Positions 54,232 to 64,000 of a stretch of DNA of 64,000 nt are shown one piece after another. The stretch comes from Gemmatimonadaceae bacterium (GTDB lineage Bacteria > Gemmatimonadota > Gemmatimonadetes > Gemmatimonadales > Gemmatimonadaceae). The position numbers and the translations under genes are program-made. The stretch covers positions 1-64,000 of the forward strand of contig JAICWO010000007.1 in assembly GCA_025934775.1 (NCBI GenBank), given 5' to 3'. Each line of letters starts with the position of its first letter. Within the stretch, counting starts at the first letter, position 1. Under the pieces are notes generated by a model. That model was not told the DNA's origin. It worked only from the letters and a program-made list of their open reading frames with translations, and did no database searches.

Positions 54232-55466
54232 GACGGATGTCGTTCCCCTTCATCGGCCGCGGCGAATCGAGCGCGCAGGCGCGCCGTCAACGTGGGGCCG
54301 AGATAGATGTCCGCAACGGTGTCGTCGAACACGAGATCCCGGACGGTGCCAGACACCTTCACCTGGCCGTCGAACATGATGTACGCGCGATCCACGATGT
54401 CCAGGGTCTGCTCCACGTTGTGGTCGCTGATCAGCACGCCGATGTTCCGGTGACGCAAGTCCGACACGATGGTTTGAATGTCATGGACCGCGATGGGATC
54501 GACTCCCGCGAACGGCTCGTCCAACATCATGAACTTTGGCTGGGTCACCAACGCGCGCGTGATCTCGAGACGCCGACGCTCGCCGCCGGAGAGCGCGAAT
54601 GCCTTGCTGTTCCGAAGGTGCTTGATACTCAGCTCGTCCAGCAGCGTCTCCAACCGGGCTCGCCGTTCGCTCGACGACAGATCCAGCGTTTCGAGGATCG
54701 CCAGGATGTTGTCTTCGACCGAGAGCTTGCGGAAGACGGACGGCTCCTGAGAGAGGTACCCGATGCCCCGCCGCGCCCGCTTGTACATCGGCATCGACGT
54801 TATGTCGTCGCCGTCCATCACGATCTTGCCGGCCTGCGGTTCGATGAGTCCGACGATCATGTAAAACGTCGTCGTCTTCCCGGCGCCATTCGGCCCCAAC
54901 AGTCCGACAATCTCTCCCTGTTGCAATCGAAGGGCCACGTCGTTCACGACGCGGCGCCGGCGGTACGTCTTGACCAATCCATGGGCCTCGAGGACGCTGC
55001 CGCCGCTGGTCGGTGCGGGCGCAACTCCAGTCGGCGCGCTGGCTTCGGCGACCGGGCGCGGATGCTCGCCGGTGTCGCGAAACGCGCTCGCGACCGCGTC
55101 ACGTGTGCTGCTGATGTCCGCCCAGATCCGTTCCGTGAACTGAACGGAGGCTCCAGCGCCGAGGGCTTCGTCCGAGAGCAGAATGACGCCCTCGGCGGCA
55201 AGGCGCGGGAGGACGGATCGCGCGAGGTGGTCGCGGACCTCGTCCAGGCTCAGCCGACCCGCTTCGCGCTCGGCATCCCGTCCGCTCGCGCGCACGGCGG
55301 CGAGGTAATCGTTCCGATAGGCGAGCACGGCCTGGTCGAAATCGGCGCGGCCGCTGCTGTCAGCGGTGCTGATCAACGCGTGGAGCGCGAGCGCGGTCGA
55401 TCGGTCGCCGTGCGCGAGTTGGTCGACCAGTACGCGGATGCGAGACGGTTCAGAGGGTCCGGTCAC
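54228..55466 (-). CDS. lptB: LPS export ATPase LptB with an unusual N-terminal extension
   Basis: LptB energises LPS extraction from the inner membrane. The ATPase part (about 157-412) has Walker A GPNGAGKT at 191-198, Q-loop YLSQEPSVFRKL, signature LSGGERRR at 292-299, Walker B MMLDEPFAGVDP and H-switch ISDHNV. The first 155 residues are extra: a helical, charged domain (about 10-130) and a Pro/Ala linker. Typical LptB is about 240 residues. GTG 55466 overlaps the lptA stop by 4 bases, and no other start lies between there and the ATPase. A longer frame upstream is rejected. Confidence 0.9.
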   Translation of the reverse strand: MTGPSEPSRIRVLVDQLAHGDRSTALALHALISTADSSGRADFDQAVLAYRNDYLAAVRASGRDAEREAGRLSLDEVRDHLARSVLPRLAAEGVILLSDEALGAGASVQFTERIWADISSTRDAVASAFRDTGEHPRPVAEASAPTGVAPAPTSGGSVLEAHGLVKTYRRRRVVNDVALRLQQGEIVGLLGPNGAGKTTTFYMIVGLIEPQAGKIVMDGDDITSMPMYKRARRGIGYLSQEPSVFRKLSVEDNILAILETLDLSSSERRARLETLLDELSIKHLRNSKAFALSGGERRRLEITRALVTQPKFMMLDEPFAGVDPIAVHDIQTIVSDLRHRNIGVLISDHNVEQTLDIVDRAYIMFDGQVKVSGTVRDLVFDDTVADIYLGPTLTARLRARFAAADEGERHPS

Positions 55467-56881
55467 GGACGTTTGGGTGGGAGAGGAACGCGCGACGGGA
55501 CGGCCGTCGTATTCGGCTTCTGACCCGCGGGCGTCTGTCCGGGCTTCTGCGCGCCCGGCTTCTTCGTCTGTGCGGCCTTTGCCTTTCGCGCCGTGCTGTC
55601 CGGCTTCGGCTCCACGTAGATGCCCTGCACCGAATCCCGCGCGTCGACGGTGGCCACTTTCTGCGCGCTGTCGAAGGCGATCGTGATGATGTGCGCGCTG
55701 ACCTGATTGATCGCCGGCAGATGCAGCGTCGTGTCGCTCGCGGGCATGTGAAACCACGCCGCCGCGTGGCCGTCGGCGACGAGCTGCTTGATGACCGGCG
55801 TGTGGGAGGTGTCCTTCGTGGCCGCGGTGTCGAAGTGGGCGGTGATCGTGTCGCCCGCGAGCCAGTTCAGCGTATCTGGTTTCACCAAGTGGAATTGTGT
55901 CGTGTCCGCCGGCTTGCCCTGCGCCAACGCGCCGCGCAGCGCGCGCACGAGGCGCACCTGCTGGTTGGGCATCGTGACGTCGAGCGAGTCCGCGGTCAGG
56001 TTCTGCGACGGCGACAATGCCTGCGCGCGGCTGATCCGCCCCCACGCGTACGCGTGATTCAGCACGTCATCCGTGACGCGGAGGTCGATCGTGTCGGCCT
56101 TGAGCGTCAGGGAATCGCTCACCGCCGTCGCATGCGCGCGCGCGATCACGCGCGTGAGCTTGCGATTGCTCGAGTACATGTCGATCAGGTCGCCGCGGAG
56201 CGTGAACTGCCGGTCCTTCTTCCCGGTCAATTGCGGATTGCGCATGAGACGCATCGTCTCGTGCGTCTGATCGATGAACGCGGAGTCCGCGGTCGCGGTG
56301 ATGTTGGGCCGCGTGATGATCACCTGCCCGGAGCCGTACACCAGACTGTCGCCGTCCATGAACACCGTCGTCGCGACCACGGTGATCGGCGGCGTCGGCT
56401 TGCCCTGCGAGTCGGGCTGCACGATGGTGATCGTCGGCCGCGCGAGCGCATGAACCTGGCGCCGCTCTCGACCCGGCCGTCCGGGAACCGGACGATCGTA
56501 CTCCGCCTGCGGTCCGACGAGCGTCGAGCCGCTCGGCAGCTTCGCGTGCACGTTGCCGGCGGCGACGATCCGGTCGTCCGTCAAGAAGTAATTCAGAAAA
56601 TCCGACGTCATGCTGAACCGCGGCTCGTCGTAGTGCACGTTGCCAACGACGTAATACCGATCCTTGTATATCTCGGCGCTGTCGCCGCGGAGGGTGATGT
56701 TGCGGGACGGGCACTTCACGAGCACACCGCCGCCCACGAAGCTGCGCCCGCCCATGAGCGTGTCCGCGGTCTGCCGAGTCGACGCGCTGCCGATCAACTC
56801 GCAGCGGGACTCCTGCGCGGCGAGCGCCAGCGGCGTCGCCACGATCGCGACCAGCGCGGTGAAGATCCCGCCGAGCTTCAT
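55463..56881 (-). CDS. lptA: LptA/OstA-like LPS-transport protein
   Basis: The 472-residue product has a signal peptide cleaved near ALAAQ (about 22). It contains several OstA-type beta-jellyroll repeats, such as ITLRGDSAEIYKDRYYVVGNVHYDEPRF, and RQFTLRGDLIDMYSSNRKLTRVIA. It ends in a Lys/Pro-rich tail (TPAGQKPNTTAVPSRVPLPP). E. coli LptA is about 185 residues, so this is a long, multi-repeat form. ATG 56881 overlaps lptC by 4 bases; a frame reaching 57406 through lptC is a shadow. Confidence 0.86.
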   Translation of the reverse strand: MKLGGIFTALVAIVATPLALAAQESRCELIGSASTRQTADTLMGGRSFVGGGVLVKCPSRNITLRGDSAEIYKDRYYVVGNVHYDEPRFSMTSDFLNYFLTDDRIVAAGNVHAKLPSGSTLVGPQAEYDRPVPGRPGRERRQVHALARPTITIVQPDSQGKPTPPITVVATTVFMDGDSLVYGSGQVIITRPNITATADSAFIDQTHETMRLMRNPQLTGKKDRQFTLRGDLIDMYSSNRKLTRVIARAHATAVSDSLTLKADTIDLRVTDDVLNHAYAWGRISRAQALSPSQNLTADSLDVTMPNQQVRLVRALRGALAQGKPADTTQFHLVKPDTLNWLAGDTITAHFDTAATKDTSHTPVIKQLVADGHAAAWFHMPASDTTLHLPAINQVSAHIITIAFDSAQKVATVDARDSVQGIYVEPKPDSTARKAKAAQTKKPGAQKPGQTPAGQKPNTTAVPSRVPLPPKRP

Positions 56882-57423
56882 CGATTTGGAATCGTGACGT
56901 TGGCCGAGCCGCCGCACTGGCGCAGACACTGGTAATGCGTGAAGCCGGGATCGGCGTTGAAGCCAACACCTGTCGCGGTGCGATCGCCGTTGCTCAGCGT
57001 GTACGTCGTGTCGCTCGAGATCTGGTTGAGCGGCTGATTGTAGATGACGTGTGGCGATCGAAGCGTCCGCCCGTCGACGAGGTTGATCACGACGTGACCC
57101 CAGCCCTCGAGCAGACGGCTGTTGACGTTGTAGACGCCATGGTCCGCCGTCATCGTGCCGTTCGGCGCGCCGTTGTCTTTGGTGAAGTTGAGCTTGACCC
57201 GGCGCAGGTCGAAGCGTGTCTGGTTGTCGAGCACGTACGTCGTATCGGCGAACAACTCGGCGCGTTGAATCCCGCTGTTCGTGAGCACCGTGCGGGTGTG
57301 GAACAGCACCTGGTCCGCGCTGTCGGCAATGCCCGGCTTGGCGGTCACGGGGGTCGTGGATTTTCCGCATGCGAGCGTGGCGATCGCCGCGGCTGCGGCG
57401 ACGCACAGGACGAGCTGGCGCAT
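56878..57423 (-). CDS. lptC: LptC-like LPS-export lipoprotein
   Basis: The 181-residue product has a lipoprotein-type signal with lipobox ATLACGK. An LptC-like jellyroll follows (LFADTTYVLDNQTRFDLRRVKLNFTKDNGA in parts, and MTADHGVYNVNSRLLEGWGHV). E. coli LptC is an inner-membrane single-pass protein; here the anchor appears to be a lipid. ATG 57423 shares a base with the kdsD stop; a TTG just before it is not needed. It sits in the expected position between kdsD and lptA. Confidence 0.86.
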   Translation of the reverse strand: MRQLVLCVAAAAAIATLACGKSTTPVTAKPGIADSADQVLFHTRTVLTNSGIQRAELFADTTYVLDNQTRFDLRRVKLNFTKDNGAPNGTMTADHGVYNVNSRLLEGWGHVVINLVDGRTLRSPHVIYNQPLNQISSDTTYTLSNGDRTATGVGFNADPGFTHYQCLRQCGGSANVTIPNR

Positions 57424-58391
57424 CAAATCACCCTCGCGCGCATGAGGTCGTGCAGGTGCACGACGCCTGAAAGGCGATCGTGGTCGTCGACGACCGGGAT
57501 CGCCATGATGCCGTGCTGCTCCATGCGGTAGGCGACCGCGCTCGCCAGCTCGCCGACACGGGCGATTTTCGGGGTGGTGGTCATGACGGTGCGAACTGGT
57601 ACCGGAAGAATGTCGCCGCCGCGCTCGATCATGCGGCTGAGATCGCCCGCCGTGAGCACGCCGGCCACCGAGCCGTCGCCGCCGACGACGACGGCGATGC
57701 CGCGGCGCCGGGCGATCATCACGATCGCTTCGCGCATCGAGTCGGAGTCTCGCAGGACAGGCAGGTCGGTTTGGAGCATGATTTCTTCGACGCGTACGAC
57801 GAGCTGACGGCCGAGTGCTCCGCCCGGATGCAGCCGAGCGAAATCCTCGCGATTGAATCCCTTCTCCTGCAGCAGCGCCACCGCCAGCGCGTCACCGATC
57901 ACCAGCGCGGCCGTCGTGCTGGTCGTGGGCGCCAGGTCGTGTGGGCACGCCTCCTCCCGGACGACCGCGTCGAGCGCGACGTCGCAGTTCCTCGCGAGCG
58001 CCGACTCCGTCCGGCCCGTCACGGCGATGCTTCGTACACCGAAGCCTTTCAAATGCGCCAAGAGGGCCAACAGCTCGTCGGACTCGCCGCTTTTCGAGAT
58101 CAGAATCGCCACGTCGTGCGGACCAACGATGCCCAGATCGCCGTGCACGCTGTCGACGGGATGCAGAAACGCCGCGGGCGTGCCCGTCGACGTGAGCGTG
58201 GCGGCGATCTTTCGCCCAATCAGTCCGGACTTCCCCACTCCGGCGACGATCACGCGCCCCGACGACTCGGCGATCAGCCGCACCGCACGCGCGAATTCGG
58301 CGCCGAGGCGCTCCTCGATCCCGTCGAGCGCTTCGCGTTCCATGCGAATCACGCGCTTGCCGCGTTCGATGATCTCCCGGTCGGCCATCAT
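57423..58391 (-). CDS. kdsD: Arabinose-5-phosphate isomerase KdsD
   Basis: KdsD converts ribulose 5-phosphate to arabinose 5-phosphate, the first Kdo precursor. The 322-residue product has an SIS domain (VAGVGKSGLIGRKIAATLTSTG, then SKSGESDELLALL). Two CBS domains follow (VMLQTDLPVLRD-type, GVLTAGDLSRMIE). ATG 58391 forms the ATGA overlap with kdsC; the frame upstream to 58448 is rejected. It is part of the kdsB-pyrG-kdsA-kdsC-kdsD run. Confidence 0.95.
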   Translation of the reverse strand: MMADREIIERGKRVIRMEREALDGIEERLGAEFARAVRLIAESSGRVIVAGVGKSGLIGRKIAATLTSTGTPAAFLHPVDSVHGDLGIVGPHDVAILISKSGESDELLALLAHLKGFGVRSIAVTGRTESALARNCDVALDAVVREEACPHDLAPTTSTTAALVIGDALAVALLQEKGFNREDFARLHPGGALGRQLVVRVEEIMLQTDLPVLRDSDSMREAIVMIARRRGIAVVVGGDGSVAGVLTAGDLSRMIERGGDILPVPVRTVMTTTPKIARVGELASAVAYRMEQHGIMAIPVVDDHDRLSGVVHLHDLMRARVI

Positions 58392-58948
58392 CGCGATCCC
58401 GCGGGGTCGGAGCGCTCGGCGACGTAGCCCTGCCAGGCGGCGTCCCATTGACCGCGCGCCTTGAGGAATTTCTCACAAAACTCGCGCACGGCGCCGCGGC
58501 CGCCTTCATGCTCGAGGTGAACGCGGCAGACGTGCCGCACCTCCGGCACCGCGTTGCCAACGGCCACGGGCAGGCCGACGATCCGGAGGAGCGCGAGGTC
58601 GGGAAAATCGTCGCCGACGAACGCGCACTCCGCCGGCGTGACGCCGTGCTTCGAGAGCATTCTGGTAAACGCGCCCATCTTGTAGCCGTCGGGATCCTGC
58701 GCGACATCGTCGACGCCGAGCTCCTGGCCGCGCAGGCGTACGCTCTCGGAGACGCGTCCGGTCACGATCGCCACGCGCAGTCCCGCGCGGCGCAGCATCG
58801 TGATGCCGAGTCCGTCCTGAATGTCGTAGCGCTTGAGCTCCAACCGTCGTCCATCGACGTCGCCCAGGTAAATGCCGCCGTCGGTGAGCACGCCGTCGAC
58901 ATCGAAGCCGACGAGCCGGATCGAACGCGCCAACGAGGGATCGATCAC
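58388..58948 (-). CDS. kdsC: 3-deoxy-manno-octulosonate-8-phosphatase KdsC
   Basis: KdsC removes the phosphate from Kdo-8-phosphate. The 186-residue HAD protein has the catalytic [10 protein letters not shown], the VTGRVSESV motif, and [10 protein letters not shown] for metal binding. These are classic KdsC features without a cap domain. It overlaps kdsD and kdsA by 4 bases each, so translation is coupled across the pathway. Confidence 0.95.
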   Translation of the reverse strand: MIDPSLARSIRLVGFDVDGVLTDGGIYLGDVDGRRLELKRYDIQDGLGITMLRRAGLRVAIVTGRVSESVRLRGQELGVDDVAQDPDGYKMGAFTRMLSKHGVTPAECAFVGDDFPDLALLRIVGLPVAVGNAVPEVRHVCRVHLEHEGGRGAVREFCEKFLKARGQWDAAWQGYVAERSDPAGSR

Positions 58949-59754
58949 CGTCGTACCAGGTGCCAGACCTCGACCGCGCGCTTCACCAGATCATCGAGCG
59001 TGTCGAGCGGCACCATGTTGGGCCCATCGCTCGGCGCATGATCGGGATCAGGATGCGTCTCCATGAACAGTCCGTCCGCGCCCGCGGCCACCGCGCCGAG
59101 CGCGAGGGGCGGAATGAACTCACGCGCGCCGCCGCTCGCACCGCCGGTGCCCTGCCCCGGGCGTTGGACGCTGTGCGTCGCATCGAAGATCACGGGCGCG
59201 TCGCATGCCTCGCGCATGCGCACGAAATCGCGCATGTCGACGACGAGATCGCCGTAGCCAAAGAAGGTTCCCCGCTCCGTGACCGCGACATCGTTCGCGG
59301 ATCTCGCGTCGCGCGATGCACGCACCTTGTGTACGGCGCCTCGCATCCCCTCGGGGTGCATCCACTGTCCTTTCTTGACGTTCACCGACGCGCCCGTGCG
59401 TCCAGCCGCTTCCAGGAGATCGGTTTGCCGGCAGAGAAACGCCGGGATCTGGAGCACGTCGGCCACCTGCGCGGCCGGCGCGCATTGATCGGGGAGATGC
59501 ACGTCCGTGAGAATCGGCAGCCCGGTCGCGGCGCGCACGCGCGCGAGCGCCGCGAGGCCATCGTCGAGGCCGGGGCCGCGATGCGCGCCGGGGTTGGAGC
59601 GGTTCGCCTTGTCGAAGCTCGCCTTGAAGATGATCCCGCCGGGGACCGATTCCGCCAATCGCGCGAGATGTTCTCCGACGCGGAGATTCAGCGCGTCATC
59701 CTCGAGCACGCACGGACCGGCGATGAGAAACAGCTTGTCGCGATGAAAGTGCAC
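58945..59754 (-). CDS. kdsA: 3-deoxy-8-phosphooctulonate synthase KdsA
   Basis: KdsA condenses arabinose 5-phosphate and PEP to Kdo-8-phosphate. The 269-residue product has [30 protein letters not shown] and the [14 protein letters not shown] segment with the C-terminal [10 protein letters not shown]. Length is normal. It lies eight bases after pyrG and overlaps kdsC by 4 bases. Confidence 0.96.
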   Translation of the reverse strand: MHFHRDKLFLIAGPCVLEDDALNLRVGEHLARLAESVPGGIIFKASFDKANRSNPGAHRGPGLDDGLAALARVRAATGLPILTDVHLPDQCAPAAQVADVLQIPAFLCRQTDLLEAAGRTGASVNVKKGQWMHPEGMRGAVHKVRASRDARSANDVAVTERGTFFGYGDLVVDMRDFVRMREACDAPVIFDATHSVQRPGQGTGGASGGAREFIPPLALGAVAAGADGLFMETHPDPDHAPSDGPNMVPLDTLDDLVKRAVEVWHLVRR

Positions 59755-59761
59755 GGGAGGG

Positions 59762-62184
<2,423 letters not shown>

Positions 62185-62279
62185 GCGCGGCGCTCGGGAG
62201 AGGTTCGGGGGGCGCACACGGCAGCAACAATCACGTGCTGCAATGTAGCCGCGAGCGGAGACCGGCGCAAACGCGCCGC

Positions 62280-63797
62280 TCAGCGTCCGATGGTGATCCC
62301 GATGTCGCCGTGCGCGTGCCTCGTGGCCGGCTCCATCAGCACCTCGCCGTAGATGAATCCGGCGGCGAGGCGAACGCCGACGAGCTGGGTCAGCGACGGG
62401 AATTGGTTGACCGTGACGCCCCCCAGAGCGGTCCGCAGCGCCAGCGTTGGCGGCCCGACGATCGGGACGCTCACCCGCGGCACCGGGATCTCGTACCGGG
62501 CGTCGACGAACAGGAGCTCGTTTCCGCCGTGTTCCAGCATCGGTTCGGTGGGCAGAGTGCCTGGTCCGCCGAGAAAGACCATACGCCGCTCCGGCGGTAT
62601 GCCATGGCTCGTCATCACCCCGTGCACGTCGAAGCGGAGACTCTGCGTGCCGAATGTCGGGAACGTGATGAAACCGTCAACGGTCGTTTGGGCGAACGCG
62701 CCGTGAGCGACGGCGCTGCATGCGATGCAATCGGGCGAGGATCGCCCCACCTCTTGATCGAGCGACGCGTGTGAGGCAATGCCCTGCGTCGACCAGTCGA
62801 GTTGCAGCCCGGCATGCGCGGAGTACAGATGCGCCGGCAGCACCTGGAAGTTCGGTCGCAGCATGTCGTTGCGACCGTGTCGGCCGATCAGCGACCAGGG
62901 ACCATCAGCCGCGGCGTACGCGGGCCGAACGCTCCCCGTGTGCTCGTGCGCGAACGCGACGTACGGCTTGAGGACCGCGGTCGCGCGATCGATTTTCCAA
63001 TCCATTGACGCGCGCTCGCGTGTGCCGCGGTAATAGTTCCGAGAATCCTCGCCGAGCAGGAGCGTCTCGAACGAATTGACGAGATCGGGCCAGATCCAAT
63101 CGTCGTTGCTGAACGTGCCGCGGCGCGCGCCGAGCCGCAGTGACGTGCGTGCGCCGAGTCGGTGCGTGGCGGTGAAGGATGGATCCCAGGCGCCGAGCTG
63201 CGAGCGGTACGTGATGCGGGCCTCGATCGATGTCGACCAGCGCGCCAATTGGACGTCGGGTCCGAGACCGAGAGAAATCCCGTTCGACCGATCGTACGTC
63301 GGAGTGCTGAATCCAACGCCGATCGGCTGCGCGACGGCGACGTCATCCGCGCGCAACGCGCGGTAGCTGAGTGCCACACCATCGGGCACGCGGGCCGCGT
63401 CGTATGTGAAATCTCGAAACTCCTCGGCGCCGCCGCCGATGCGCGCGAGCGATGATTCATACACGCCGCCGCCGATCGCGACCGCGCGGCCGGCGATGGA
63501 GCCGCCCGGATGCATGATGATGTTGCCGCCGATCGCGGTGACGTCGCCGTCCACGCGCCCTTCCACGACGACGTCGCGCGCGACGACGACCACGGACCGG
63601 GGATGCTCGCGCTCGCGCGTGAGCACCGCCGGCGTGGAGTCAGGTCCGACGACGTCGTGCGGTCCGGTCACTGCGCTCGCGACGATCCGCGCCGCAAGCG
63701 CCGGACCCGAATCGACGACGTGGATCGCGATCTGCGCGCGCGCTCCGAGCGCCCCGCTCGCCAGCAGCAGGGCTCCGAACACCGCCGCACGAATCAC
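62280..63797 (-). CDS. Predicted outer-membrane beta-barrel with N-terminal glycine-rich repeat region
   Basis: The 505-residue product has a signal peptide (cleavage near ARAQ, about 22). A segment of short glycine-containing strands (about 65-115, e.g. VVEGRVDGDVTAIGG) resembles bactofilin-like or beta-helix repeats. The remainder has many alternating hydrophobic strands consistent with a barrel, including aromatic-girdle patterns and the terminal GDIGITIGR. No named family is recognised. It overlaps the trpG/pabA fragment by 4 bases. Confidence 0.68.
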   Translation of the reverse strand: MIRAAVFGALLLASGALGARAQIAIHVVDSGPALAARIVASAVTGPHDVVGPDSTPAVLTREREHPRSVVVVARDVVVEGRVDGDVTAIGGNIIMHPGGSIAGRAVAIGGGVYESSLARIGGGAEEFRDFTYDAARVPDGVALSYRALRADDVAVAQPIGVGFSTPTYDRSNGISLGLGPDVQLARWSTSIEARITYRSQLGAWDPSFTATHRLGARTSLRLGARRGTFSNDDWIWPDLVNSFETLLLGEDSRNYYRGTRERASMDWKIDRATAVLKPYVAFAHEHTGSVRPAYAAADGPWSLIGRHGRNDMLRPNFQVLPAHLYSAHAGLQLDWSTQGIASHASLDQEVGRSSPDCIACSAVAHGAFAQTTVDGFITFPTFGTQSLRFDVHGVMTSHGIPPERRMVFLGGPGTLPTEPMLEHGGNELLFVDARYEIPVPRVSVPIVGPPTLALRTALGGVTVNQFPSLTQLVGVRLAAGFIYGEVLMEPATRHAHGDIGITIGR

Positions 63798-64000
63798 GGC
63801 GCAAGCTCCAGAAAATTCTGGAGAAGCACCTTCCCCTGCGGCGTCATCACAGATTCTGGATGAAACTGTACGCCGTACACCGGATGCTCGCGATGCTTGA
63901 CCGCATGCACTTCGTTGGGATCATCCTTGGCGACGGCGACGATCTCGAGCGACTCCGGAAGCGATGCGCGGTCGACGATCAGCGAGTGGTAGCGCATCAC
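63794..64000 (-). CDS. trpG: Anthranilate/aminodeoxychorismate synthase glutamine amidotransferase, C-terminal part
   Basis: The visible 68 residues are the C-terminal end of a TrpG/PabA-type amidotransferase: RYHSLIVDR and the catalytic histidine/glutamate motif VQFHPESVMTPQG. The 5' part lies beyond the right edge, so the nucleophile cysteine is not seen. TrpG and PabA cannot be told apart from this end. It is transcribed toward the barrel gene, with which it overlaps by 4 bases. Confidence 0.88.
   Translation of the reverse strand: MMRYHSLIVDRASLPESLEIVAVAKDDPNEVHAVKHREHPVYGVQFHPESVMTPQGKVLLQNFLELAP

Noticed and set aside
54228-56045. A 605-codon minus-strand frame containing lptB
   Set aside because: The codons before 55466 are a shadow of lptA. 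The GTG at 55466 gives a 4-base overlap and removes them.

Overview
The window reads as a compact, high-GC chromosome segment from a diderm (LPS-making) bacterium. Gene content points to Gemmatimonadota or a close relative. It combines a fused lpxC-fabZ gene, a complete Raetz/Kdo/Lpt outline, PorV-like and DUF5683-like envelope proteins, an mcsA-mcsB-clpC set and bshC, with many start/stop overlaps. This placement is inference from gene content and was not tested against a database. No insertion sequence, prophage, CRISPR array or obvious island was seen.

Layout. Positions 1-440 hold the 3' end of a 23S rRNA gene, a spacer with a strong hairpin, the 5S rRNA gene and its terminator. From 459 to 43234 all 40 protein genes lie on the plus strand, in order: era and small envelope genes; a divergent GGDEF protein; prfB with its programmed +1 frameshift, then lysS; a Lol-type exporter joined to mcsA-mcsB-clpC; a large envelope block (bamA, skp, lpxD, lpxC-fabZ, lpxA, a Gfo/Idh oxidoreductase, lpxB, a DUF374 acyltransferase, lpxK); gdh, rlmH, bshC, murJ, uvrC, threonine synthase and larC; a secreted TPR protein; a radical-SAM/DUF512-der-plsY-gpsA-merR cluster; surE-pcm-acylphosphatase-apt; tRNA-Arg(CCT); and a membrane-anchored TPR protein with a terminator.

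Positions 43235-43540 form the only gene-free stretch over 300 bp. It carries a 28-bp sequence that matches the XerC/XerD dif site, followed by a perfect 11-bp inverted repeat. From 43541 to the right edge all 18 protein genes are on the minus strand. The dif-like site therefore sits exactly where gene orientation converges, as expected at a replication terminus. This is the most striking large-scale signal in the window.

The minus-strand arm, read in the direction of transcription, starts with a truncated trpG/pabA and a predicted outer-membrane barrel. It continues with kdsB-pyrG-kdsA-kdsC-kdsD-lptC-lptA-lptB-rpoN, covering Kdo synthesis, CTP supply, LPS transport and sigma-54. A glycan/surface set follows (two glycosyltransferases, a UPF0104 flippase-like protein, a YfhO-type protein, an Ig/propeller lipoprotein and a dolichol-phosphate-mannose-synthase-like enzyme), and dapF comes last.

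How it works together: the two arms jointly encode most of lipid A-Kdo synthesis (LpxA, C, D, B, K; KdsA-D; PyrG for CTP), LPS transport (LptA, B, C), outer-membrane protein assembly (BamA, Skp) and lipoprotein release (Lol). LpxH/LpxI, WaaA and LptD/E/F/G are not here and must lie elsewhere. The arginine-kinase/ClpC system is the most unusual regulatory set: the phosphoarginine-docking glutamates of ClpC are present, while the allosteric motif of McsB looks altered.
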